Assembly (NCBI GenBank): GCA_002309345.1
Contig: DBWZ01000045.1
Location: 1-20,571 of the forward strand
Direction: 5' to 3'
DNA from: Pseudobutyrivibrio sp. UBA1225
GTDB taxonomy: Bacteria; Bacillota; Clostridia; Lachnospirales; Lachnospiraceae
Length of the DNA: 20,571 nt
The notes beneath the pieces are model-generated. The model did not search any database, had not been told where the DNA came from, and worked only from the letters and a program-made list of their open reading frames with translations. The position numbers and the translations under genes are program-made. Shown piece after piece: positions 7,161 through 14,530 of this stretch (the stretch's first letter is position 1; every line of letters begins with the position of its first letter).

Positions 7161-7328
7161 GACTAATACTTTTTTGGACATATTTTCTTTGAAATGTGAA
7201 AATCAAGTATTACTATCCTCAAAATCACATCTGACTAATACTTTTCCTCTTCATAATTCGCCAATATCAGCTGTTTTTACACACTATAAGTATTACTGAC
7301 CATACTTTTTTAATAATAGTAATACTTT
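7161..7328. repeat. Five alternating copies of an AAGTATTA(C/G)T box
   Basis: The box occurs as GACTAATACTT (7161-7171), AAGTATTACT (7205-7214), GACTAATACTT (7233-7243), AAGTATTACTGAC (7288-7300) and GTAATACTTT (7319-7328). The orientation alternates, with centres 30-55 bp apart. Neighbouring copies can pair as inverted repeats. They lie in the gene-free stretch between the IS remnant and the DUF4867-like gene. Protein-binding sites, a cruciform-forming element or IS-derived debris are all possible. Confidence 0.5.
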
Positions 7329-7416
7329 GCATGAAAATGTAGTCCTCGAGGTAGGACAAGAATTTTACTTTATTTAGTTGATTATTGATAAGCGATTATT
7401 TCCTTCAACAGTTATA

Positions 7417-7525
7417 CTATCAACAATGAATGTTGCTATGCGATGATATGAAAATCATTTTCACTATCAACAGCGAATCTTACTATGCAATTACATAGAA
7501 TTCATTTTCGCTAGCAACAGCCAAT
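7417..7525 (+). repeat. 47-bp tandem repeat upstream of the DUF4867-like gene
   Basis: Copy 1 spans 7417-7463 and copy 2 spans 7464-7510. Both begin CTATCAACA, contain GAAT, CTATGC and ATG-rich sequence, and end TCATTTTC. A partial third copy (CTAGCAACAGCCAAT) runs 7511-7525, right before the ribosome-binding region. Unit length is constant, with scattered substitutions. The array sits where the promoter or 5' leader of the gene at 7553 should be. Confidence 0.75.
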
Positions 7526-7552
7526 AATTTCTTTATGTATTAGGAGGTCTCT

Positions 7553-8197
7553 ATGAAAATTTTAAGTGTTACTGATGCTGAATTTACAAACTACGGTAGA
7601 ATAATCGAAGGTTATGAAGAAGAGAAAAAACAGATAATGGAAACATTACAAGCAAAGACACCTATTCCTGAAGGCGTAGATTATGTGGCCGAGGAAAAGG
7701 CTCTTCAAGATTTATCTGCATCTTCAAAGATTTCTAATTCTTTATTTGGTGGGTCACCAATGCAGTTTGGTTGGTGTAACGGCCACAACACAAAGCTTAA
7801 CTGTCTTGAGTATCATCGCTCAAGCGAAATCAACCTCGGTGCAACTGATTTCATCCTTCTTCTGGCAAAGAGAGAAGAAATCGTTGATTACAAGCTTGAC
7901 TCTAGCAAAGTAAAAGCATTCCTTGTTCCTAAGGGAGTTATGGTTGAAGTATACGCAACAGCTCTTCACTATGCACCTTGTCAGGCTAGCAAAAATTCTG
8001 GTTTCCAGGTACTTGTTGGTCTTCCACAGGGCACAAACGTTGGCATGCCTCAGTTTACTGCAGGCAACCAAGAGGACAAGCTTTTAACAGCTACAAACAA
8101 ATGGCTCTTAGCTCATGCAGAAGCAAACGAAGCTAAGGATGGAGCTTGGGTTGGAATTACTGGAGAAAACATCGATATTTCATCAGATTTAATCTAG
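7553..8197 (+). CDS. DUF4867-like cupin-type protein of unknown function
   Basis: This 214-aa soluble protein resembles the DUF4867 family as I recall it. The mark is the central stretch FGWCNGHNTKLNCLEYHRSS followed by EINLGATDFILLL, with the later AFLVPKGVMVEVYATALHYAPC. The CNGHN, EYHRSSE and LHYAPC motifs, rich in His, Glu and Cys, look like a cupin-type metal site. The precise reaction is unknown, and a sugar-metabolism link is only a general impression of the family. The ATG has AGGAGG (7542-7547) just upstream. It stands alone on the plus strand between two minus-strand blocks and ends in a strong terminator, so it is a monocistronic unit with no evident tie to hydrogen metabolism. Confidence 0.7.
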   Translation: MKILSVTDAEFTNYGRIIEGYEEEKKQIMETLQAKTPIPEGVDYVAEEKALQDLSASSKISNSLFGGSPMQFGWCNGHNTKLNCLEYHRSSEINLGATDFILLLAKREEIVDYKLDSSKVKAFLVPKGVMVEVYATALHYAPCQASKNSGFQVLVGLPQGTNVGMPQFTAGNQEDKLLTATNKWLLAHAEANEAKDGAWVGITGENIDISSDLI

Positions 8198-8213
8198 AAA
8201 ATATTTTAATTAT

Positions 8214-8259
8214 AAAGACTTCCTATGGGCTACTCAATAGACCGTAGGAAGTCTTTTTT
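8214..8259 (+). terminator. Strong intrinsic terminator after the DUF4867-like gene
   Basis: AAAGACTTCCTA pairs with TAGGAAGTCTTT (12 bp). The stem continues inward through ATGGGCTA/TAGACCGT with one mismatch and one G-T pair around a CTCAA loop, and a T-run follows. On the opposite strand the following bases are only modestly T-rich, so it may act weakly on the convergent gene at 8280. Confidence 0.9.
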
Positions 8260-8279
8260 GTTAAGAAAAAAGAAATTTA

Positions 8280-8804
8280 TTATTCCCGCATGAAATCATA
8301 TCTTTCATTATTTAATAAATCTAATAGCTTTTTATGCAAAAGATATACTTCTATATTATTTGTTATGAGTTGATCATTTGTGTAAGCAATCTCTGCACCT
8401 AAAGCATTAAATTTTTTTGAATGATACTCTGCCATCATATTTGAATCAATAATGGAAAAATTCTCAGTATTTATTTTTTTATCATGTAAATATTTGTTCA
8501 ACGCAAACAGTTCTTCAGTAGTAGCACTTTTAATATTTACTTTTTCTGGATTAATAACTTGAGACTTTACAAGCTTACCCTCATGTAAAGTTTCAACTCT
8601 GTATAACAAATCGTCTGTGTCACTATCTACTTTGTACATACGTAACTCTGTATCTGGTTCTGCATAATGTACATAGCCGACTTGCTCTTCTTCATTTACA
8701 GTGCTTTGTATAGATTGAATATCGAAAGTTGCTTCTAATGGCTTTTTAACAGGATTAAGCATATTAGTATAAGGTTTACCTAGATATGAATTTTCAATTT
8801 TCAT
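8280..8804 (-). CDS. Hypothetical protein downstream of echF
   Basis: I do not recognise this 174-aa protein. It has no signal peptide or membrane segment. The middle holds charged beta-like sequence (HYAEPDTELRMYKVDSD), and the C-terminal third looks helical (TTEELFALNKYLHDKK, then a Leu-rich end NIEVYLLHKKLLDLL). There are no cysteines, so an Fe-S role is unlikely. The ATG at 8804 follows AAGGAG at good spacing; the track-length frame starting seven codons earlier has no such site. It begins 47 bp after the shifted end of echF on the same strand, with no convincing terminator between, so it may be the last gene of the ech transcript. Confidence 0.7.
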   Translation of the reverse strand: MKIENSYLGKPYTNMLNPVKKPLEATFDIQSIQSTVNEEEQVGYVHYAEPDTELRMYKVDSDTDDLLYRVETLHEGKLVKSQVINPEKVNIKSATTEELFALNKYLHDKKINTENFSIIDSNMMAEYHSKKFNALGAEIAYTNDQLITNNIEVYLLHKKLLDLLNNERYDFMRE

Positions 8805-8851
8805 AGTAATCTCCTTATATAGCAAACAAGAAAAAACTTTATGATACTTTT

Positions 8852-8956
8852 TTATTCAGTCTTAGACTCTGCAGGTTTTTCCTCAACTTTATTCTCTTCG
8901 GCTACCTCTGCTGGTTTTGCTTCAGACTTAGTCTCCGCTGGTACTGTCAGCTTTTT
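8852..8956 (-). pseudogene. Out-of-frame C-terminal continuation of echF
   Basis: In the +1 frame relative to echF the sequence stays open for 32 more codons after the A-run (T-run 8952-8956 on the plus strand). It reads LTVPAETKSEAKPAEVAEEN and then more Glu/Lys/Pro/Ala-rich residues, ending at TAA 8852-8854. Composition matches the in-frame tail before it. Deleting one A from the run would give a continuous 197-aa EchF. This could be a real mutation, a phase-variable tract, or a sequencing error. Confidence 0.65.
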
Positions 8957-9446
8957 CAGCCGCATTTGCCTGAGCCGCAGCTGGAGCTGTCCCATTGCCT
9001 TGAGCAGTTGCCGCAGCTGGAGCTGCTGAATTACCTTGAGCTGCAGGAGCTGCATTGCCCTGTGCTGCTGGTGCCGCAGGCTTTGCTGCAGGTTTTGGTG
9101 GCTCGTAAGGCACCTCAACTGTCTCAGCAAACTTCTCTGCACCTGGCTCTTGATAGCCAGGTATTATAGACAAACATTTCTTTGGGCACTTCTCTGCACA
9201 ATAGCCACATTGAATACAATCAAAGCGATTGATTGTCCATGTTTTGCCAGCACGGTCAACATTGATTGCCCCAGGTGGGCAGCTGCGCATACACATACCG
9301 CAAAGAATACATTGATCCTTGTTAATCTCTATATGCCCTCTTGTCCTCTCAGGATACTCCTTTGGTTTAAAAGGATACTGAGTTGTCGCCGGTTTAGAAA
9401 AGAGGTTCTTAAATACTTGTTTATAAAATGGTAAAAACTGTCCCAT
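8928..9446 (-). CDS. echF: EchF, 2x[4Fe-4S] ferredoxin subunit of Ech hydrogenase with an Ala-rich tail
   Basis: EchF is the NuoI-like polyferredoxin subunit that passes electrons from reduced ferredoxin toward the EchC cluster. The core holds two CxxCxxCxxxCP motifs (CILCGMCMRSCPPG near residue 47 and CIQCGYCAEKCPKK near 77). After about residue 108 comes a tail unlike ordinary EchF: Pro-rich, then repeats of AAPAAQGN and related Ala/Gln/Asn units, probably disordered. As read it is 172 aa and ends in DSTSGD through an apparent frameshift; the other frame carries a matching tail. The ATG at 9446 has AAGGAG ten bases upstream. It is the last ech gene, 115 bp after echE, with two hairpins in the gap. 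Confidence 0.9.
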   Translation of the reverse strand: MGQFLPFYKQVFKNLFSKPATTQYPFKPKEYPERTRGHIEINKDQCILCGMCMRSCPPGAINVDRAGKTWTINRFDCIQCGYCAEKCPKKCLSIIPGYQEPGAEKFAETVEVPYEPPKPAAKPAAPAAQGNAAPAAQGNSAAPAAATAQGNGTAPAAAQANAAEKADSTSGD

Positions 9447-9504
9447 ATAAATCAAACTCCTTCCATACATCTTTTATAGTTCTAATAAGTGAGAAGACAC
9501 AGTA

Positions 9505-9567
9505 CTAAACCCACATCGGGTTAAACTGCGTCGCAGATAATTTCCAATCATAGTTTGCAAATTATCT
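9505..9567 (-). other. Two hairpins between echE and echF
   Basis: AGATAATTT (9535-9543) and AAATTATCT (9559-9567) form a 9-bp stem whose arm includes the echE stop codon. Next, AACCC (9508-9512) pairs with GGGTT (9518-9522) around a 5-base loop. Neither is followed by a T-run on the minus strand. They may set the relative amounts of EchE and EchF by mRNA processing or stability, rather than ending transcription. Confidence 0.5.
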
Positions 9568-10641
9568 CTCCGTACAACTGATACATGGATCAATTGTTAG
9601 AACTAATAGTGGAACATCACCATACTGACATCCCTGTAAAGTTTGAGTTAGTGCTGGGATGTTTGCAAAGGTCGGTGTGCGGACTCTGAAACGATCAAGG
9701 AACTTGGTTCCGTTTGCTCTAACATGATAGAACGCCTCACCTCTAGGTTGCTCAACACGGATGATAGATTCTCCGTTTGGCATGCCAGTAACCTTGGTGT
9801 TGATTTCTGTATCCGGTATCTTTGCAACGCATTGGCGGATAAGCTCTATAGACTGGAAAATTTCTCCAATTCGAACCTCACATCTTGCATAAGAATCACA
9901 CTTATTACTTGTAATAACCTCAAAGTCCAAATCATTGTATGCGGCGTATCCGTTTTTACGCATATCAACGTTGATTCCAGATGCACGCATCATAGGGCCA
10001 ACAGCGCCACGACGGATTGCATCCTCGCCTGAGAGAATACCAACATCTACAAGACGACTCTTTACTGTGTAATCGCTCAAAAAGATTTCAGTAGTCTGAC
10101 GAATTTCCTTTTCCATGTCATTGAGTTGGCGTACAAAATCCTCCAACATATCCTTTGGCATATCCTTTAGGACGCCGCCAATAGTGTTAACAGAAAAGAT
10201 AACTCGACCACCAGTTGATGCTTCAAACATATCAAGAATCTTCTCGCGAAGTCTCCATGAATGCATAAAAAGTGATTCAAATCCGAAACCATCTGCAAGC
10301 AATCCAAGCCACAGTAGATGGCTGTGCAAACGGCTCATCTCACACCAGATTGTTCTGAGATATTCGGCGCGGCGAGGCACTTCTACATTCATAATATCCT
10401 CAAGTGCCATGCAATATCCCATGCCGTGCATGAATGAACAGATACCGCATATACGTTCCGCAACATATGCCATCTCGTTGAAATCCTTTTTGCTTGTAAG
10501 ACTCTCAAGTCCTCTATGGATAAAACCAATAGATGGAATTGCAGCCAAAACTTTTTCATCCTCCAAAACTAAATCAAGATGGATTGGCTCTGGAAGAACA
10601 GGATGTTGTGGGCCATAAGGCACTATACTTCTATTCCCCAT
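9562..10641 (-). CDS. echE: EchE, [NiFe] catalytic large subunit of Ech hydrogenase
   Basis: EchE (359 aa) holds the [NiFe] active site where protons are reduced to H2. The N-terminal ligand motif is RICGICSFMH (near residue 63) and the C-terminal one is DPCISCTER at the very end. No residues follow the terminal motif, so there is no peptide to be cleaved. This fits Ech-type group 4 enzymes and the absence of a maturation endopeptidase here. It is homologous to NuoD of complex I. The ATG at 10641 overlaps the end of echD by 11 bp and has GGAGGAG seven bases upstream, so translation is probably coupled. It needs the Hyp proteins encoded to the left. Confidence 0.97.
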   Translation of the reverse strand: MGNRSIVPYGPQHPVLPEPIHLDLVLEDEKVLAAIPSIGFIHRGLESLTSKKDFNEMAYVAERICGICSFMHGMGYCMALEDIMNVEVPRRAEYLRTIWCEMSRLHSHLLWLGLLADGFGFESLFMHSWRLREKILDMFEASTGGRVIFSVNTIGGVLKDMPKDMLEDFVRQLNDMEKEIRQTTEIFLSDYTVKSRLVDVGILSGEDAIRRGAVGPMMRASGINVDMRKNGYAAYNDLDFEVITSNKCDSYARCEVRIGEIFQSIELIRQCVAKIPDTEINTKVTGMPNGESIIRVEQPRGEAFYHVRANGTKFLDRFRVRTPTFANIPALTQTLQGCQYGDVPLLVLTIDPCISCTER

Positions 10642-11005
10642 CTTTCTGCTCCTCCTTTTCTATAAATGGTGTTTCTACGTCTATACGATATAACTTATCG
10701 TGTAAATCAACCTTAATATTTTCTACATTAAGTCCCCAAAGCTCGTGCATCTCATTTTCATAGAAAATTGCTGATTTATATACACGAGAGATTGATGGAA
10801 TCTCTTCATTCTTTTCAACAATCAATCTATAATTAGAAAACTCATATCCATTGGCAAATGAATATGTAACCTCATAGTGATTCTCTGCCTTTGGGAAGCT
10901 ACAGCAAATTTGGCAAAGTCTCCATAGGGCGTTTTTCTTTTCCATGATGACCTGTAGGAGCTCTGCCTTATCAATTAAATATAAATCCTTTTTTAATTCT
11001 TGCAT
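10631..11005 (-). CDS. echD: EchD, NuoC-like (30-kDa type) subunit of Ech hydrogenase
   Basis: EchD (124 aa) is the small hydrophilic subunit related to NuoC that helps dock the hydrogenase module. Family-like features are YSFANGYEFSNYRLIVE, the IPSISRVYKSAIFYENEMHE stretch, and ELWGL just after it, which corresponds to the conserved NuoC region. The ATG at 11005 sits behind AGGAGGGG; the open frame extends 45 codons further, but those overlap echC and have no ribosome-binding site. It starts 13 bp after echC and overlaps echE by 11 bp, in the order of the standard ech operon. Confidence 0.9.
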   Translation of the reverse strand: MQELKKDLYLIDKAELLQVIMEKKNALWRLCQICCSFPKAENHYEVTYSFANGYEFSNYRLIVEKNEEIPSISRVYKSAIFYENEMHELWGLNVENIKVDLHDKLYRIDVETPFIEKEEQKDGE

Positions 11006-11018
11006 GATACCCCTCCTA

Positions 11019-11462
11019 CTAATTTGCCTTCTCTGATGCTGCAAGCTTAGCGGCTTTTTCTTTAAAAAGAGCCACTCCCTTAACAACGCCATCGATAATT
11101 GATTCAGGTCTAGCTGCACATCCTGGAACATAAATGTCAACTGGGATCACTGTGTCAGCACCACCCTTGATGTTATAGCACTCTTTGAATATTCCGCCTG
11201 TACAAGCGCAAGTGCCGACAGCTATAACAACCTTTGGCTCTGGCATCTGCTCGTAAATCTGTTTTACTACAGATGCATTCTGAGAATTAACTCCACCTGT
11301 AACAAGGAATATATCTGCATGCATAGGATTACCAGTATTGATTACTCCAAATCGCTCCACATCATAGACTGGTGTTGTACATGCCAAAACTTCTATATCA
11401 CATCCATTGCAACTACTTCCGTCATAGTGAAGCAGCCATGGGGATTTATGAATTGTACTCAT
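11019..11462 (-). CDS. echC: EchC, small [4Fe-4S] subunit of Ech hydrogenase
   Basis: EchC (147 aa) is the NuoB-like small subunit that carries the proximal [4Fe-4S] cluster and hands electrons to the NiFe site of EchE. The ligands are visible: SSCNGCDIE (near residues 17-20), GTCACTGG (near 85) and VPGCAARPE (near 115). There is no Tat signal, as expected for a subunit on the cytoplasmic side. I chose the ATG at 11462, seven bases after GGAGGG; the frame could also open at a TTG five codons upstream, but that would bury the ribosome-binding site. It starts 15 bp after echB. The C-terminal end is Lys/Ala-rich (FKEKAAKLAASEKAN). Confidence 0.95.
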   Translation of the reverse strand: MSTIHKSPWLLHYDGSSCNGCDIEVLACTTPVYDVERFGVINTGNPMHADIFLVTGGVNSQNASVVKQIYEQMPEPKVVIAVGTCACTGGIFKECYNIKGGADTVIPVDIYVPGCAARPESIIDGVVKGVALFKEKAAKLAASEKAN

Positions 11463-11477
11463 GTTTTTACCCTCCAA

Positions 11478-12368
11478 TTACCTAATATTTGATCTGATAA
11501 TCTCTAACAAGAATAGATTCATACCAGCTGCTATTATTGTCACGCCCCAAGCAAGCTTAAGCATTAGCTGCCACTTGACACGTGCAGAAGTATTGTCAAT
11601 GACTATTTCTAAGAACCAAACTACCAAAATTGCAATTATCGCATATACGATAGAAAAAGGATTTCTACTCATAAAGAATAATCCAACTATTCCATATAAA
11701 ACTGCACTTTCATACCACTCAGCCAGAGTCACTAACGCGTATTCTCTACCAACCATCTCGGCTGTCACACCTTTTACAACCTCTTGGTGTGCATGATGCG
11801 ACGTAGAAATATCAAATGGTGACTTTCTGAATTTTATAGTCAAAATAAATACAAATCCAATAAAGAAACCTGGCAAATAAATGATATTTGGACTGAAGCT
11901 TTTACTAATAAACTCAACGTTAAATGTACGTGGTACGGTTGCAAGATAAAAGCCTACAGCTACCAACAACTCCATTGGTTCACATGCCATGATTTGTGCT
12001 AACTCACGATGTGTTCCCTGTGAACTAAAAGGTGAGTGGGTCGATGTCGCAGCAAGTATCAAAAATACCGCAGAAGTTGATAAAGCAAACACAACTAAAA
12101 GTAAATCGTAGCCTGCGAAGAATAAAACTCCTGAAAGCATTATGAACATCAAATAAGAGCGAATCAAAAATAATTGCGCTCTATTGGCACACAACGCTTC
12201 CTTTTCAAAAAGCTTTTTCAAATCATAAAAAGGCTGAAGCACAGATGGTCCTTTTCGCCCCTGCATCCTAGCAGAAATCTTACGATCAAAACCATCTAAA
12301 AGACCTATCACTACAGGTGCAAGTATAATATAGCAAACAGCCAAAATAACTTTTGTCTGAACTGTCAT
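11478..12368 (-). CDS. echB: EchB, NuoH-like membrane subunit of Ech hydrogenase
   Basis: EchB (296 aa) anchors the hydrogenase module in the membrane and, by analogy with NuoH, links electron transfer to ion movement. Conserved pieces are ARMQGRKGPSVLQPFYDLKK (about residues 33-52), FSSQGTHRELAQIMACEP in the middle, and FRKSPFDISTSHHAHQE with VVKGVTAEMVGREYAL further on. About eight membrane segments are visible. The start codon overlaps the stop of echA by one base (TAATG), a typical sign of translational coupling. Confidence 0.95.
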   Translation of the reverse strand: MTVQTKVILAVCYIILAPVVIGLLDGFDRKISARMQGRKGPSVLQPFYDLKKLFEKEALCANRAQLFLIRSYLMFIMLSGVLFFAGYDLLLVVFALSTSAVFLILAATSTHSPFSSQGTHRELAQIMACEPMELLVAVGFYLATVPRTFNVEFISKSFSPNIIYLPGFFIGFVFILTIKFRKSPFDISTSHHAHQEVVKGVTAEMVGREYALVTLAEWYESAVLYGIVGLFFMSRNPFSIVYAIIAILVVWFLEIVIDNTSARVKWQLMLKLAWGVTIIAAGMNLFLLEIIRSNIR

Positions 12369-14305
12369 TAGAACGCACCTCCTATTACGATTATCAGATA
12401 AACAATAATTATAAAACTAGAAACCACTATTGCCGGTTTGAAGAGTGACTTTTCGCCCATCACATCCTGCATATAGAAATTTGCAATGTGCATCTCTTTT
12501 GGTTCACCCGTTGCTGAAATAAAGCTCATATTGTCACCAGCATTAGCGCCGCCCATATAGGTAAGTACGGTTCTTGCTTTTTTATTTTTGGTGCCGATGA
12601 AGTTTACAATAGGAACAACAAATACACCCACAAGAAGAACTATCATGATGATAATGTTCTCATATGAAATTACCTGTTCAACTGCCCCAAACATCTCTTT
12701 TGAAAGAGGCTTTAATATTGTCTTTGAAAGCCATGGGAATCCAAGTATAAGTGCTACCATCATGATTGCATGGAAGAACATTGAAATATACTCGTTCTTT
12801 TTGGTTAAATCTCTAGACTGCTCACGAGGTGATACACCGATAATCTTTGACATCCACTTGGTCCAATAAAACATTGTCGTAGCCGAACCAAAGCATATAA
12901 ATACAATCATCAAAGTTGAAACGTAAGCCGAATGTGTATCGATAAATGCCTTTAAAGCAGCCCACTTAGAAATCAACATACCAAATGGTGCAAGAAACAT
13001 GCCAGCGATACCCACTAGCAAAATAAATGCAAGCTTAGGGAAGATTGTCATCAATCCCTGCATGTCCTCGATATCACGGCTACCAGTTGTATTTTCAATT
13101 GCGCCGACACACTGGAATAGCATAGACTTTGATACTGCATGGAATATAACTAAGAACAATGCAGCCCAAAGCGTTTCTTCGTAACCACATCCTGTACAAG
13201 CAACTATCAAACCAAGGTTGGATATTGTTGAATAAGCCAAAACCTTTTTGCCGTCCGATGCGGATATTGCTAGGCAAGATGAAACGAGAAATGTGAATCC
13301 ACCGATAAGAGCTACCATGTTTCCCACATAGTTATCTGCCATAGCAGGAGATAATCTGATAAGAAGATAAACCCCCGCTTTTACCATTGTTGCACTGTGC
13401 AGCAACGCAGATGAAGGTGTTGGCGCAACCATGGCACCAAGCAACCAGCCCGAGAATGGGAATTGTGCTGACTTGGTGAGTGCTGCAAAGGCAAGCACGA
13501 TGATAGGTAGAAGGCATTTCACACTATCTGGCGATATCTTAACCAATCTAAGGAACTCAAAAAGATTTACAGTATCGAACCACAAATAACCTACTGTAAT
13601 TGCTGTTGCGATTCCACAACCACCCAGAAGGTTCATCCATAATGCTCTGAATGAATTGTCGATTGCCTCTTGAGTTCTGGTGTAGCCAATCAAAAGGAAT
13701 GAGGTAACTGATGTGATTTCCCAGAAGAAATACATGCTTGTAAGACTTGCTGAGCTCACCAAACCAAACATAGCTCCATAGAAAACAAATACCATTGCAA
13801 GGAAGAAGCTACGTCTATCCTTTAATTCCTTATGGTGATGGATATGATAGCCATGCATATAACCCACAGCGTAAATACCGATAAGAGTACCTACTACACC
13901 TATAATAATAACCATCACAAATGTAAGCCAATCAAATCGCATAGTTGGAACTTCTTTTATCTCTGGTCCCCAAACCTCTAAGAATGCAGGTACCAAAGTG
14001 CCAACTACAGCAAGTACTGATATTATGTATTTTTTGTACTTGAAGGAAAGATATATGATTAGACACATCAAAAAGATGTCCCCTGCCAAGTAAACATGAT
14101 CAAATGTCTCTTGATAAGGTAAACTAAAGTTCAGAGGTTGTCCCCCTGATAAGTACCACTGCACCGCAGTGTAGACTGATAGAACCATTATGATTCCACA
14201 ACCGAGATAGACGAAAAATGCTCTGCATTTTGAATTGTGTATCACTGCAGGAAAAATCGCCCATAGAAATGGTAAACAAATCAATGCTGTCACTAACGCT
14301 TCCAC
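12368..14305 (-). CDS. echA: EchA, NuoL/antiporter-like ion-pumping subunit of Ech hydrogenase
   Basis: EchA (645 aa) is the large Mrp/NuoL-type subunit thought to move H+ or Na+ when Ech turns over. It has about sixteen hydrophobic segments. Channel-type residues are in the usual places: the Glu of MYFFWEITSVTSFLLIGY (near 185), the Lys of LTKSAQFPFSGWLLGAMVAP (near 280), and the following HSATMVKAGVYLL. The start is GTG, seven bases after GGAGGG. It opens the echABCDEF operon. A candidate extended -10 promoter lies about 90 bp upstream, and the region before that holds the GCTGACAC motifs. Which ion is pumped cannot be told from sequence. Confidence 0.95.
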   Translation of the reverse strand: MEALVTALICLPFLWAIFPAVIHNSKCRAFFVYLGCGIIMVLSVYTAVQWYLSGGQPLNFSLPYQETFDHVYLAGDIFLMCLIIYLSFKYKKYIISVLAVVGTLVPAFLEVWGPEIKEVPTMRFDWLTFVMVIIIGVVGTLIGIYAVGYMHGYHIHHHKELKDRRSFFLAMVFVFYGAMFGLVSSASLTSMYFFWEITSVTSFLLIGYTRTQEAIDNSFRALWMNLLGGCGIATAITVGYLWFDTVNLFEFLRLVKISPDSVKCLLPIIVLAFAALTKSAQFPFSGWLLGAMVAPTPSSALLHSATMVKAGVYLLIRLSPAMADNYVGNMVALIGGFTFLVSSCLAISASDGKKVLAYSTISNLGLIVACTGCGYEETLWAALFLVIFHAVSKSMLFQCVGAIENTTGSRDIEDMQGLMTIFPKLAFILLVGIAGMFLAPFGMLISKWAALKAFIDTHSAYVSTLMIVFICFGSATTMFYWTKWMSKIIGVSPREQSRDLTKKNEYISMFFHAIMMVALILGFPWLSKTILKPLSKEMFGAVEQVISYENIIIMIVLLVGVFVVPIVNFIGTKNKKARTVLTYMGGANAGDNMSFISATGEPKEMHIANFYMQDVMGEKSLFKPAIVVSSFIIIVYLIIVIGGAF

Positions 14306-14390
14306 TGATTTACCCTCCTTTTACATTATATCTATATATAAACCTCTTAACGAGGAATATTGGTCCCCATAAATTTGCCCGTACACTATT

Positions 14391-14399
14391 ACTATACCA
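14391..14399 (-). promoter_or_regulatory. Candidate extended -10 promoter of the ech operon
   Basis: The minus strand reads TGGTATAGT, an extended -10 (TGnTATAGT) without a good -35 element. Transcription would start near 14384, giving a leader of about 80 nt before the echA GTG. A matching TGTTATAGT precedes hydE. Confidence 0.5.
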
Positions 14400-14429
14400 T
14401 AAATACAAGGTCTTTTGCAGATTTGTTTA

Positions 14430-14523
14430 CGCTGACACATCCTTCACTCGAATAATGTAACGCGGCAACTTTTTTCGACACTGACACACGCTAATTAACT
14501 CAAACGTGTCAGCGTCGAAAAAA
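14430..14523. promoter_or_regulatory. GCTGACAC motif cluster with a long inverted repeat between the [FeFe] gene and echA
   Basis: TTTTTTCGACACTGACAC (14470-14487) and GTGTCAGCGTCGAAAAAA (14506-14523) form an 18-bp inverted repeat with one mismatch and an 18-base spacer. A third motif copy, ACGCTGACAC, lies at about 14430-14439, upstream of the echA promoter candidate. The repeat begins 8 bp after the [FeFe] hydrogenase stop. The bases after the stem are GTTGCC, not a T-run, so classic termination is unlikely. Operator sites for a regulator of ech, or an mRNA 3'-end hairpin, are the main alternatives. Confidence 0.6.
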
Positions 14524-14530
14524 CACCTTC

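Noticed and set aside
8945..8965. Programmed -1 frameshift at the A-run in echF
   Set aside because: A -1 slip after AAA gives AGC then TGA, an immediate stop; only +1 (or loss of one A) opens the longer tail.
10115..10618. Plus-strand open frame of 167 codons opposite echE
   Set aside because: Overlaps the well-supported EchE in full; Ser/Arg-rich shadow composition and no ribosome-binding site.
14470..14523. Inverted repeat considered as the terminator of the [FeFe] hydrogenase gene
   Set aside because: The stem is strong, but on either strand it ends in A residues and is not followed by a T-run, so I list it as a regulatory or mRNA-end structure.
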